The notes below the pieces were generated by a model, which ran no database searches, had not been told where the DNA came from, and worked only from the letters and a program-made list of their open reading frames with translations. Positions 44,501 through 55,535 of a stretch of 64,000 nucleotides of DNA are shown here, in pieces. A program made the position numbers and the translations under genes. Origin of the DNA: Alitta virens (Eukaryota > Annelida > Polychaeta > Phyllodocida > Nereididae); contig OW028580.1 of assembly GCA_932294295.1 (NCBI GenBank), positions 36,339,336 to 36,403,335 of the forward strand. The letters are read 5' to 3'. Numbering within the stretch: the first letter of the stretch is position 1; each line of letters starts with the position of its first letter.

Positions 44501-47500
44501 TCTTGTTGGTCAAAATTACATTGGAATAAAGGGCTTTTTTCACAATTGTATATTATTTGTCTTTTTAAAACTACTCTGGCTTCCATCTTTTTGCAAATAA
44601 GGTGGTTTTGGCCATTCATATGTGTGCAGGTGGACCATAAGAAGCAAGAAAATAAATATGAGCTCTTATTCTTGCATAGATTCCGCACAGCCCTGCAAAA
44701 TATAAAGTCTCGTTTTGCAACATTTCCCATTTTCACCCTTTTTCAGAGCATTACAGCTTGAAAAATATCACCAATAGCCCTGATGTAACGGCATACATGG
44801 ATTCAATACAACATTTTTACCTTAGATACAAAATGTCATGCCTACATTATGAATAATAAGAGAGATATGGATGTCTTAACTTGGAAATTCATGCTGTTCG
44901 GCTTTTTCGCAAAAAATTAATAAAATTTCAAATTGCTGTATCTTTTAAATGATTGATACTGGAGACCTGAAATTTTGTATTTTTCCATTAATTATATAGT
45001 CCTACAAATGCTAATTGTTTTCAAATTTTTTGAAGATGGTGACCTGGGGAGCTTTCGGTGAATTCATATGGATTGACTCAAAATTCATGTTCACAGAATG
45101 GGGAGAAAAACTATCAAACTGATAAAGGACAACTATATGACATTGTATGAATTATATCATCATTTAGTGTAACAAAAATGCCATCGCTGAATATAATATT
45201 ATGATGTCATCGCACAGTATTAATTTGCTTTGGTGCCAGTGACCTGTGGTGATACTTCTGCTTCCCATTGTCCCCAAGTAATATCTCCCACGGTCCCTGC
45301 CTAAAACCCTGTTTACTACAATTGCCGCGTCGATACCTGTTTGAGACTGATAGGCCAAGTGGCAGGTAGTCGTGCAGCAGGGTTTGCCGAGGGTTCTGAA
45401 TTGTAGATAGTCTTGAAGAGTGCTTCTCCTGCAGTTTGCGCGGGAAAGAAACATTCCAAAATGGCTGACACCTCCGGACTTTCTTGTGCCCAGCTGATGT
45501 CCAAAGGTCCAGCGTTGTATAAAACTAGAAGGACTGGGGCACCTTTGGCTGAAATTAAATGATATACAGTGTATATATGGAATATTATATAAGTAAGCTT
45601 GCAATATTATACATTCAGTAGAGCTAGGAATCGATTGAATTTTCTGCAATCGATTAATCGGAACTATTAGTACCCGATTATCGATTAAGAATCGATTATT
45701 TGATAAAACCCACGAAGTATTAATGCAATGCTACATCAATGAATATGACTTTTTACTTTTTAAAAATATTTCCAAATTTACGTTTTCTGTGAGGCAACAA
45801 ACTTCCTTTCAAATAAATCATAAGCACTTTCACTTCAACCCAGGACGTTGGCAAAATGAGTGATAACAAGGACCGCAATCTTCGAGGTACAACTAAGTAA
45901 TCGAGAATCGAAAAATTCAGAATTTCGAAAATCGTCGAGCCTTCACATTCAGGACTAAATATTATCTTTGTGAAGGGGACAATGACCTCTTAATACCTGG
46001 ACTTCCTGTATAGGTGTACTCATTATAAGCGGGTCTGCTTGTACTTTAATATATTTACAATACGTAATTATAAAACATACAAGGCTGACAAGAATAAAGG
46101 CTGTATGATGACCACCCTTAGGAATCACTGCTCAAGGATCAAGATGGTCATTTTTGGGGAACAGCGAGATGGACCCTAGGTGGTCAAACAATGTGAGTGG
46201 TTGGGTTGTTTCACTGCACTCAAAGTGGGATTTGGCAGAGATAATCTTTTAGACTCTACCTTGGACAGTAGAACAACTGACTAGGAATGGCATCTCTAGA
46301 GAATGACAGGTTTCTAGAGTTATAAATCTTCATTCACAGCTCTGTCCAATACCAAAAGGATAAGGCTGACTGCCAGTGAAAAAGATTTTTTTTTATTTCC
46401 AACCGACCCAACTTCACAAGGCCAGACCTGAATTCTTTTCAAGGACAAAAAATTTTCATTTGACACTCAATTTTTGGCTTTTTAACCTTAATTCATAGGG
46501 GGGGGGGGGGAAAATTTATTGAAAAAAATCCCCGACCTACCGTCCCAACTTTTTATACAAAATAATCGGAAACTAACTTTTTTTCAGCTGGCATTTGAAT
46601 TATCTTACCACAGTGTACTACTTCTGCGCTAAAGTCTCCTTACCATAACCAATAGCATCCTGCAGCAATTGCAATTGTTTCCCTGGAAGGTCGATGTCCC
46701 TTCGGTCATTGCCCTCCTGTTCCACTGAGGAACCTATAAAAGACATTACAGAAATATATATATGATATATATATGTCAGCTGCCTTATGTGCAGTTAGTA
46801 AATGTAAAAAATGATAAATAGCGCAAGCTAGTGAAAAGTTCAATCTTTAGATGCGCCTTACAGTCCAACTAATATAATCCAACTTAACAATCCAACTAAA
46901 ACCGTTTAGTGGAACAATTAGCGGAACTGGTTGTAACAAAGAGTTTTATGTTAAGTAAAGTTTAATAATTCATGAATGAACAAGCGCATCATGCTGTCAT
47001 TCCCTACCTGTTCCCAAACACACTATGACGATATCGCTGCCAGTAACTGCAGATTTGATTTCATTTGGATCATAATCCGGGCACTTAGGGTCAGAGTTTT
47101 TGCATCCTGCTGCCAAGACGGTTGTATTTGCCATTCCCTTGAGGCCCTGGTAAGGTGTTGTGACAAAACGAGCATCAGGGGTTGGGGCATAACCGCCATA
47201 CACGGCGTAAACATTATTGGCCAGAGGTCCAAGAATCTGCAAAAAAAGAATGTCCGGTTAAATTTTACATATTTTAAGTCCATTAAACAGCCTTTTTATT
47301 CAACTTTAACAGCTGTCAATTCTTCATGTTTGGTAAGACTTTGCATAAGCTCTAGCCAGAACCGACCTACATTGCATAAGATGCGATGTCCTGTGGACAG
47401 GGGACTTGTAGCTGCATGAGCTCTTATTTTTTCTTTAGGGGATTCATTTTACGGGGTGACCTTCAATAACAATTTTGAATGTTTTACGTGTAACAATTTC

Positions 47501-50500
47501 GATATTCATACAGCTAAATGGGTCTAATTCTAAGTCAGAACAAGTGGTTGTACAAGATAAATAATAGTTCTTTATAACATGTGTTCCTTGAAATAATAAC
47601 TTTATGCAGTTGGTTGTAAGTTTTTTGATTTTCGAATGAGCACTTAATAAGAATACTTACTGCCGCTTTGGTGAAAGCCTTCCCTTTATCAAGTGGCAAG
47701 AAGTTGTTGGTATTTTTAAGCAGAATAAAAGTTTTCATGGCTGATTCAACTGCTAATTTCCTGTGTTCATCACTCTGTACGAAGGTCTGGGGATCCAGTT
47801 TTGCATACGGATTCATTTTAGGAGGATCAAATTCTCCGAGTCTCATGCGAGTATAAAATAAGGGCTTCACAGCTTTCCTGACATCATCCATTGTAAGTTT
47901 GCCTAATTTAACAGCTTCTTTTGCGGCTAATAAATACGGTGCCACCATATCAGGACCATCTTCTAAGTTAATCCCTGAGAAAAAAAGAAGTGATTATGAT
48001 ACAGGTTTATTGTGGGATTTCAAGCTTCCAATCTATTAAATTACATAATTTTTGTGGCAAAAACATTGCAAATATTTATCACATATTTAACATTATTAAT
48101 TGATCATTAATTTTCAAGAGATTATTACCATAACCTAAGCCATTGTTTGAATCAATGTAAATACATCAGTAAAGTTTAAAGTTAATCACAAGTTCACAAC
48201 AGTGAAAAGTAAATCATGTATGCTTATTTATCACAACAGTGTTAAAAAATTAATCACTAAAGTTTATCACAACAGTAGATCAATAAATTTTATAACAAGC
48301 CTGATAAGATCAATAAAGTTTATCACAACAATGAGAAAAGTAGATGAATGAAGTTTATCACAATAGTAGATCAATAATATTTATCACAACAGTGTTAAAA
48401 ATGTTATCACTAAAGTTAATCACAACAGTAGATCAATAAAGTTTATTGTGATTTAGTAAGATTAATAAAGTTTATCACAACTTTCAAAGAGACAGTGTGA
48501 CAAACTGGATGGATGTGACATTCTTTATGTTTATCACACCAGACAAATTATTATAATTGACAGTCTGTAAAAAACCTATTATGCCAACTGAGTATTAATG
48601 ATGCTGACTTTTGGTTGGATAGATAAGATATGCCAGCACTGTCCAGCACTGTCCAGCACTGTCCAGCACGGTCCAGCACGGTCCAGCACTGTCCAGCACT
48701 GTCCAGCACTGTCCAGCACTGTCCAGCACTGACCGAGTTAGAAGACACACAGAAATGCTGGAGGCTAAAATAGCTCATATGACTAAATTACTAAAATTGA
48801 TATTTTATGATTTTTATCTCAATGGGTCTCAATAAGTATATTATGTTAGAAATAACGGAAAAAGTGCAGTAGAGCCGACCCAGATTTATGACCATATGAC
48901 GTCAATTTGTCGTCAAATGCTTGAATTCAATGTATGACGTCACAAAGGAAGGCATTTTATTTCTCTTGGGGGCTGCCACTGATCAACACAAATATTATTC
49001 TAAATGCTTCAAATTTAAGAAAAATAAAGAGATATTATTTCATATTCTGTGGACGCCAAATATGGTCATAAATGTGGGTCCGCTATACTGCACTAAACCC
49101 AAATAACCATAATTATGTATATTATCAATGATTTACGATTTCATGCTACTGTTTACAATACATTTGGAGATGAGCTTTCTTGGTAACTAGCATTAAAACA
49201 AATCAATTTAGATAGCATTAAAACAAATCAATTTCCAATTTACCCGCCAGAATTGCTACGGCTGCAGTATCTTCTTTATTAGATGTGTAGTTGTGAGCCT
49301 CCATGATTGATTCAATGGCTCCTTCGTCACTTATTACATAACCTTGGAATCCCCATTCATTTCTTAAGATGTCTGTCAACAGTTTCTTGTTGGCACAGGC
49401 TGGTATCCCATTCACACTGCAATGCAAATCAAGAGTGTATCCCAAGAAGATTTGCGATACTTTTAATGAGAAGTTCCTGGTCCTTTAAAATTAAAGAATG
49501 GACCTGTGAAACCCATGGGCTGGTTTTCATTTGGTCCATAGCCATGTAGACTGTGGGATATCACTAAATTGGAGACCTGTACCTTGTACTCAGTGCCTAT
49601 GCTAAGGCAAGTAAAAGACCCCACCCATGTCTTATTTTCTCATCATTATGTCTGCCTCTGGCAGCTGGTTATACAAGCTGATAAAGCTTCAGAGTCCAGA
49701 CCTAGTAGCATTTAGACATTGACATAAGTCTTCATTCTTAGTCCACAAATCACTAAAAAAACAACCAATCGGCTCCTTTTGAGGTCCTGCAGGATTAATT
49801 ATGTTTTGCATAATGACACAATATAGTACATTACCTGTTGTAACTGCACATGATACTGTAGGTGCCCGCTTCAACACAGGCTTGAAACTGAGGTAGGAAG
49901 GTCATTCGAAGGTCATATTCAGAAACCTGCAATTAATGAGAAATGCACCGGTGTCAATCACATTACTTATGTAGTGCACACAAATCTTCTTTTCTAGTGA
50001 GCAGTCAGATTAAGTAAAACTGATTATGATATCTGTGAATAGTGAATTTCATTACCACAGCATTGAATTGGAACCTGCTCTCTGGAATATTTTCTGGCCC
50101 ACCATAGACTGCGTAATGTTTGCATCCAGCGTTGGTCAAGATATATCTGGGATGGTCACCTTGCAGACCTAGGACAAAAGCCTTGGAGAGAAGTCCACTC
50201 ATGTAAGGGTCTTCTCCATATGTTTCCTTCAAGAGAAATGTCGCAAAATTATTTATTATAGTTGGACAGGGAATCTACATGCCCACCACTGTGTAGTAGC
50301 ATTAAAAGTGAGGCGCAGCTATATAGTGTCGTCAAAATGAGAAAGTTTTTTAAGTTAATGCTCCGATTGACTGTCAACCACCCAAAAAATTTCAAAATAA
50401 CCAAAATAAAAAACTCTTTTTTTTTAAATTTCATATTATTGTTTAGAGGTTGCTGAAATGGCCTCCAAATTATCTTCTTAGTTTATCCCCACATATGTGT

Positions 50501-51524
50501 GTGTGACAACTTATCAATAGTCTTCTTTCACTTTTTGATGTATTTCAGGTCATCATCTCCATTAAGAGACTTGCCAATAATTTCAGCAAATTAGGAGGCC
50601 TATTTGTTGCAAAAGAAAGAAGCTCTGACATTGATTTTGAATCAATTACCTAGGCTATAAGTTTACATAGATGCAACAATTTTATCACAATGAAGTATGC
50701 ATGGATAAAGGAGAGTTTTCAAATGTTTTTTTTTTAAATTTTGAACCACCCTATTAGGTGGTTATATTGGTTATATACTGCACCTGATTTCTGCCCCATC
50801 TGGGGTCCCTCATAATGTTGATAACGGGGCTCCAGCATGAGATTCCTGTATGTTGTCCATAATATCCATGAGCAGTGTAATTGTTGTGCTTGGCCCTGAC
50901 TTCTAAGGCTGTGGCTCTGGCAACTCGGAATACCACGTCTTCACTTAAAAATAATTGGAAAGATAATATATTATATATATATTTAATTTGGAGAATGACA
51001 TACTGGTTATGAGACAAGTCAGCTATGCTTAAGGTCTTGGATTCAAATCCCAGCCAGTCAAATAATTAGATGGTCCACCCTATCATATGATCACTCTCTG
51101 AGCATGAATTGTGGGGGCCAAAAAAAAAATATATATATTTCAGAGAATCTTATTTAGGCTAATAGACCTGCTACCAATAATGGGTAATATATATTAAATT
51201 AATTGATTAATCTTCATATCACCTGAAAGATGCAGCCAGGCCGATAGCCTGAGGAAAAGATGTTGCTGGTCCGGCCTCCACATCACCTCGCAGACACTCC
51301 ACGCCCCATCCATAGGGTTTAATACCTAATCGGTCAATCGCTGGGGCATGGGTCACCCGTCCTCCATACGCTATTTGATCGACAATTTCATCCAGAGTAA
51401 GACGAGACACCAAGTCATTCACCCGTTCATCCCAAGGTAATGTGATGTCACGAAAGGGAAAGTCAGTGCTGCCACCTTGTGATAATGCTAAGAATAGAAT
51501 GAAGCTGTAGAATGCTGACGTCAT
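41462..51524 (-). CDS. Secreted GH3 beta-xylosidase/beta-glucosidase-like enzyme (12 exons, 740 aa, complete)
   Basis: Glycoside hydrolase family 3 enzyme of the animal/plant beta-D-xylosidase type, which releases non-reducing-end sugars. Twelve exons total 2223 nt; every junction has GT/AG and every phase fits. Residues 1-20 form a signal peptide (hydrophobic FILFLALSQG), so it is probably secreted. N-terminal TIM-barrel: YGWGVECLRG (71-80, E76 likely at subsite -1), RDPRWGRNQETYGEDP (146-161), the KH substrate motif (K190, H191) and nucleophile D272 in YVISDEGAI. The alpha/beta sandwich starts near residue 400 (ILGPLANN), with VEQEGNDRRD at 484-493 giving E487 as probable acid/base. The C-terminal fibronectin-III-like domain has LYPFGYGLSYTTF and LQLVGFKRV. 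Length is typical of the subfamily. Exact sugar preference cannot be read from sequence. The gene is convergent with the nuclear-protein gene 204 bp away and divergent from the carrier gene. Confidence 0.94.
42027..42204 (-). CDS. GH3 exon 11
   Basis: 178 nt after TTTCACCAG. Encodes VVQVYANRSAPSLPVPQLQL, then VGFKRVRILAGQ and a strand ending SYVDMA; leaves in phase 1. Confidence 0.92.
42729..43066. repeat. Foldback element in GH3 intron 10, about 340 bp
   Basis: The left arm (CTGTTCACGTAAGCG..., TTATCGGTTATTTGT, AGTCAGAGGACATTGCATAGG) is mirrored on the right (CCTATGCAGTGTCCTCTGACT, ACAAATAACCGATA, CGCTTAAGTAAACAG). Arms of about 100 bp, no ORF. Confidence 0.75.
43139..43450 (+). repeat. Two direct copies of a tRNA-like SINE segment
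   Basis: 43139-43235 and 43360-43450 share TCGGTAC(G/A)CAACTACCTC... and ATGCAGGAAAGG/TTGCACACA. The first copy continues with an A-box-like TAGCTCAACTGTTAGAG and B box GGTTCGAATCCCG (43280-43292). Lies in GH3 intron 10. Confidence 0.65.
43960..44163 (-). CDS. GH3 exon 10
   Basis: 204 nt, phase 0 at both ends. Encodes MEGRTYRYIKETPLYPFGYG, then LSYTTF and the first fibronectin-III-like strands (VEVYVENTGLYDGDE). Confidence 0.93.
44164..45336. other. GH3 intron 9, nothing recognised
   Basis: AT-rich. The opposed ORFs at 44437-44761 are shadows of each other without domains. Confidence 0.5.
45337..45548 (-). CDS. GH3 exon 9
   Basis: 212 nt after AATTTCAG. Encodes GAPVLLVLYNAGPLDISWA and FFPAQTAGEALFKTIYN, a conserved GH3 stretch ending RLPATWPISLKQ. 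Confidence 0.92.
45549..46643. other. GH3 intron 8
   Basis: Contains ATCGATT-rich inverted motifs at 45625-45690 and 45895-45935 (a degenerate repeat) and a G run at 46498-46510. Confidence 0.45.
46644..46733 (-). CDS. GH3 exon 8 (acid/base loop)
   Basis: 90 nt after TTTTATAG. Encodes SSVEQEGNDRRDIDLPGKQ; E487 is the likely general acid/base by family position. Confidence 0.9.
47008..47236 (-). CDS. GH3 exon 7
   Basis: 229 nt after TTTTTTGCAG. Encodes ILGPLANN, YGGYAPTP and the hydrophobic strand SDIVIVCLGT of the alpha/beta sandwich. Confidence 0.93.
47661..47974 (-). CDS. GH3 exon 6
   Basis: 314 nt. Encodes residues 301-404: INLEDGPDMV, the VRKAVKPLFYTRMRLGEFD linker typical of GH3, and ILLKNTNNFLPLDK at the start of the sandwich domain. 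Confidence 0.93.
48160..48545. repeat. Degenerate tandem repeat in GH3 intron 5
   Basis: About ten diverged units of 30-40 bp built around AGTTTATCACAACAGTAGAT and CAATAAAG. Confidence 0.75.
48632..48730. repeat. 10-bp minisatellite (CCAGCACTGT)n
   Basis: Ten near-perfect units; units 3-5 include an ACGGT variant. Located in GH3 intron 5. Confidence 0.95.
49244..49416 (-). CDS. GH3 exon 5 (nucleophile)
   Basis: 173 nt after CATTGCAG. Encodes VNGIPACAN, then WGFQGYVISDEGAI with catalytic Asp272; leaves in phase 1. Confidence 0.93.
49580..49735 (+). repeat. Repeat family B copy in GH3 intron 4
   Basis: Shares CCTTGTACTCAGTGCCTATG, AAAGACCCCACCCATG and TCTGCCTCTGGCAGCTGG with the copies at 58190, 60110 and 60640. 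Confidence 0.65.
49835..49926 (-). CDS. GH3 exon 4
   Basis: 92 nt. Encodes VSEYDLRMTFLPQFQACVEA then GTYSIMCSYN, the family strand that precedes the nucleophile loop; leaves in phase 2. Confidence 0.92.
50056..50226 (-). CDS. GH3 exon 3
   Basis: 171 nt, phase 0 at both ends. Encodes ETYGEDPYMSG through CKHYAVYGGPEN, including the substrate-binding K190-H191 pair. Confidence 0.93.
50784..50943 (-). CDS. GH3 exon 2
   Basis: 160 nt after TTTTTAAG. Encodes residues 102-154 with WSPVINIMRDPRWGRNQ, a GH3 barrel signature; CAG/GTGCAG donor, phase 0. Confidence 0.93.
51223..51524 (-). CDS. GH3 exon 1 (signal peptide, start)
   Basis: 302 nt, ATG at 51522-51524, ends GCATCTTTCAG before GTGATA, phase 2. 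Encodes the signal peptide, FPFRDITLPWDERVNDLV and the start of the barrel through FPQAIGLAASF. Confidence 0.93.
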
Positions 51525-52883
51525 ACTGAGGCAGACGTACTTTCTTCAATTCTGCATAATTTGTGTTAATAGGCCGCAGGAGCGGCCCCGTAGGGGCCGC
51601 CCGTAGGGCTTTTATGACTAGAGATTGGCCAAAAACAAAATCTACTGTCATGCTATTCTCAGATGACCGGATCGGAACTATGTTGTCCTAGATATTCTGC
51701 GCGGCCATGATGCGCACAAAATAATAATGACCTACTTAGCTCAAATTACACAAAAATCGTTCTTTACTTTGGATTTTCCTGACAAACTTGAAGAAACTCA
51801 CGTTAGAACTCCATTAATGACCATTTCTAGGTGATTCCAAGACTGGACAAGCAGTAGAACTATGGTTTTGAATGTTTCATGGGACTGGATGGGAGCCATG
51901 TCCATTGCCATGAGGCTTGTCAACTAAATGAACGTTCGACCAATCAGAGTAGAGCTTATTTCTTTGCAAGGCCATTTTGCAAGGCAACGAGCTCTAACAG
52001 ACTCTGTGATTGGCTGTGGTGCTTAGGCCTTAGAAATTAATGCATAAGGCCTCATTGTTCATCAGTAAGACTACGCAAGCAACGAGCAGAAGGGAATGAA
52101 ATAAAGCTTAATTGCAGAAGGAAATATGAACTAACAGTAATGCAAACAACATCAACCTGCAGTCCATTGATAAGATATCAGTAAAGAAAGAGGAGGCCGT
52201 TATTTTCGGGAAAAGCCCTAAAATAGCACCAGGCTATAAATAGATGTGGGCGTGGCCTAATGCAAGCACGTTCTTTTGTTTATAAACCAATCTGTGTGTT
52301 GACAACTCGGTTTTGACAGCTTGCTGATAACCCGATTTTGATAGCTGATTAGTCAAATAGGTGCAGTTCGATTTCTCCTGTGTCAGAAAATGTTACCAAC
52401 AGAAACAGCTTAATCTAGTGGATAACCATAATGATTACATCAATGACTTCAATACAACATTCAACACCAGTTGAATAAATCACTTCAGTGAAATTGACCG
52501 CGACAGTGATGCTAATGAAACATCATGGGTTTTAAACATACAACAGAATATCAATGATGAATATGTATTTTCTGGATTTTGTTTAGACACTGAAATTTAA
52601 TGTCACTAATTTTCATGCTATTTCCAATAAATGGCATGTGGTATGACAGTCGCTAACCATGTAGACCAAAATTGCTACTTATAATTTTAGGTATTTTCTG
52701 AAAACTGTTTGGTACAATAAATTTAAATACGTCTGAATTTCAGTCTTATACACTTTTCTGGTGTGACATGACAGTCGCTATCCAAACTAGTACCACAAAT
52801 TAATTAATCAACCTTGCAAACATTATTTATTTATGTGTACTATATAAGATAATATATGATAAACCTGAATATATTATCTTTAA
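51525..52883. promoter_or_regulatory. Upstream region of the GH3 gene
   Basis: Contains a GC-rich perfect hairpin (GCGGCCCC, loop GTA, GGGGCCGC) at 51582-51600, 58-76 bp before the GH3 ATG and probably in its 5' UTR. The remainder shows no coding exon. Confidence 0.45.
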
Positions 52884-54169
52884 AGGGGAACTAACCCCTT
52901 GAGCACTTTACCTCTCAGATGTTAGCTTGGGTCCATAGAAACACATCCACGCTATTCAAAACTTGCATATGTGCCCTGGTAAAGCAATATCCTGCATTTA
53001 TTGCTCCGTTTTGTGAACCACGGAGGCCGCCATTTTTGATTTTCCCGGTGTTTTGCACTGACCGGAAATACGTCACTGTTGTACTATAAATCTCAGCCAA
53101 GTATTCTGGAGGCTCAGCATTGCAATTCTAGTGAGAACAACTGTCAACAACAGTTTTAGATACAGTTAATTGCATTTTCAGAGCAGTTCTTACTGAGTGT
53201 CAAGTAATTGCCATTGAACTATTTGAGACAATGCAATTAGAGAGAGAGAGAGTTTATTAGATCAAATTAAATAAAACAAACAAAAGCAGCAAGGCAAAAC
53301 AATAAGCAGTAAATAAATAAAATAAAATAAAAAAAGTCTAAATACATCTTATAATCCAATTACCTTTGATCAGGAGACATCCACTAAGTTCTTATCTACA
53401 AAACACTGACGTGGATGACCCCCTCAAACTCATATTTAAAAAAAATATATATATTATCAAATTGAAAATTAGTTTTTGATATTAAAATTTATTTTAAACT
53501 GGTAGGCCTACATTACATGTATCTAGCAACGCAAACCAACATACAATTGAAATAAGCACAATTTGGTAATTAATATATATTAATCTTGGTAAAGGAGATG
53601 ATGCCCTTAAAACATCCCCACTAACACTATATATACTCTAAATATAGATACTATGAAATATATTTATACAATAAATAATACTGCACACTGCCCCTAAGTA
53701 TTATGTAACATATTTTATTTACAAAGCAAATAAGTTTAGAAACAAAATCTTATTTGCCCATGCCTATACACCTAAATTCTTAGATTCAAATTGCTCATTG
53801 CAATTAATGCAATAATTATGCTGTATTCCCAAAAGAATTGTAATTAACACCCTTTATGTTGTTGTGCTATATGTTCTTGTTATAATTGCAATGAACAATG
53901 TAATGACTTTTAATCAACAGGATTATGAATTGATTCATATGGCTGAATGCATATATGGCCTAGCAGTGTACATAAGTGACGTCACTGTCTTGCGTGCTGT
54001 GTGCAATAATGGCGGCCCCCAGCATGTCGGCGATTGGTGCAAATTACACTTTTAATTGGCTTGAAATCATATCAAACTAGAGTTTAAGACATTTCCTTTC
54101 GCTGCAATATATTATTTAACATCTAATTGAACTTTTGAAATTAACATACAAACTTCCATTAGTTCCCCT
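52884..54169. mobile_element. Non-autonomous TTAA-flanked DNA transposon, 1286 bp
   Basis: Terminal inverted repeats AGGGGAACTAA and TTAGTTCCCCT, each bordered by TTAA (52880-52883, 54170-54173). Subterminal arms match too: GGCCGCCATTTTTG with GTCACTG on the left, CAGTGACGTCACTG and AATGGCGGCC on the right. No transposase. Piggybac/Kolobok-like by target site. Confidence 0.8.
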
Positions 54170-54173
54170 TTAA

Positions 54174-55261
54174 TATAAATATATTGTCTTTAGGTATATT
54201 TAATATCTATCTATATAAATACACAATTCATTGCATCAACAATTCAATTTAATTTAATTTTGTTATATAGAAGAACCCTTAAGTCAGGGGCAGATCCAAA
54301 ATTGTTTGCAGTGTTCCCTCTAATTTCTTATGCACAGTGATGTATTAGGCCAAGAAGGGGAGGGGGGCTAAGAGCCCCCTAGTTCAGTTACTGGACTAAG
54401 AACCCCCCTTAAACCGCCCCCCCCCCCCACCTTTGAATCTGCTACAGCTCTTAAAAAGGGGGAAAAAATGTATGCCATGGTACATGTACATGACACAAGA
54501 TTATCCATGCGGCCCCTCATGCACATTGCATTATCATATTAGTAATACCTACTGCACAACCTAGTATAGTTTATCTGGTGCAAAGAGACATAGGATCACT
54601 GAAGGGTCTCCAGCTAGGTCACCGAAACAAAGTTCAACGTGACATCTGATAAAACTTCATAATACTTGAGCTTCATCTCTGCAGCTCTGTACAAATGTAG
54701 ATATGGGTCTAGCTGTGCTGTGTGACTCTGTGAGGAAATAAAAAGTATGAGTACTTTTTAACATGAATCATTGAATGTAATCTAGGAGTTAAAGAAATGT
54801 ACTTACATAGTACTACTGATATATACGGTAACATTAAATGTAATTTACACTTAACAACTATACATCAGTACCTCACCCACAACATATATTTCCAGTAGGT
54901 CATTTCTGCGTATTTGGTGTGCAGTGATGCTTGAATTGCAATATTTACCATAGATCTCAGAAAAATAATTTAATCACGATGTGGCGCACTGTCTTCACTT
55001 GCAAATGCGCCCTCTGTAGTGTTTTTGTATGCAAATAAGGTCGAAGGTCGGGACGCGTGGCCATGTGACATGCATTCGACCAGGCTAGGCTCAGAAGGAT
55101 GTAAACAACTCATGCTGTCAGATGAGGCTTGGCATGTTGAAGTGAAATACGGGATAACTACGCCGTGTCTTTGCTTCAAGAGCAAGGAGACGTTATTAAA
55201 AGAAGTGAGGAGTGTTTTGATGGGCGTTTTTTTCGCCTGGGGTGTGTTAGTGACTGTCTAA
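54174..55261. promoter_or_regulatory. Upstream region of the SLC25-like gene
   Basis: Intergenic. A C run is at 54417-54429. The open frame at 55019-55261 ends at the TAA directly before the carrier ATG and is most likely 5' UTR. The last 250 bp are more GC-rich, as expected near a start. Confidence 0.45.
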
Positions 55262-55535
55262 ATGGTTCGTTTTGAAGACCCCAAACTTTCTGGATTCCCT
55301 ACCGATCCAAATAACAACAACATGCCGTTCCACGCTGTAGATTGGTCGGAGTTCCACGTTTGGTGTTTTCTCACTGAAGACATCCAGAAAGCTAACAAGA
55401 AATACGTGGCAATGCACAGTCTATGGAAGACTTATGACCAGAAGATGGAGCAAATGGAAGTTGTTTGTCCGACGTGTGTAGCAACAAGAAAAGCTGCCAT
55501 GACAGCTTATTGCCAATTTGCATCAGGAGCCCTAG
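55262..55535 (+). CDS. SLC25-like exon 1 with N-terminal extension
   Basis: 274 nt, ATG with G at +4, ends GGAGCCCTAG before GTAAGT (phase 1). An in-frame stop (TAA) sits immediately before the ATG. The first about 80 residues (VDWSEFHVWCFLTEDIQKAN, VVCPTC) have no recognised domain. Confidence 0.7.

Noticed and set aside
48632..48730. Possible CRISPR-like array
   Set aside because: Units of 10 bp are contiguous with no spacers, and the context is an animal gene intron.
55019..55261. 80-residue ORF ending just before the carrier ATG
   Set aside because: No domain, and it stops at TAA directly upstream; better explained as 5' UTR.
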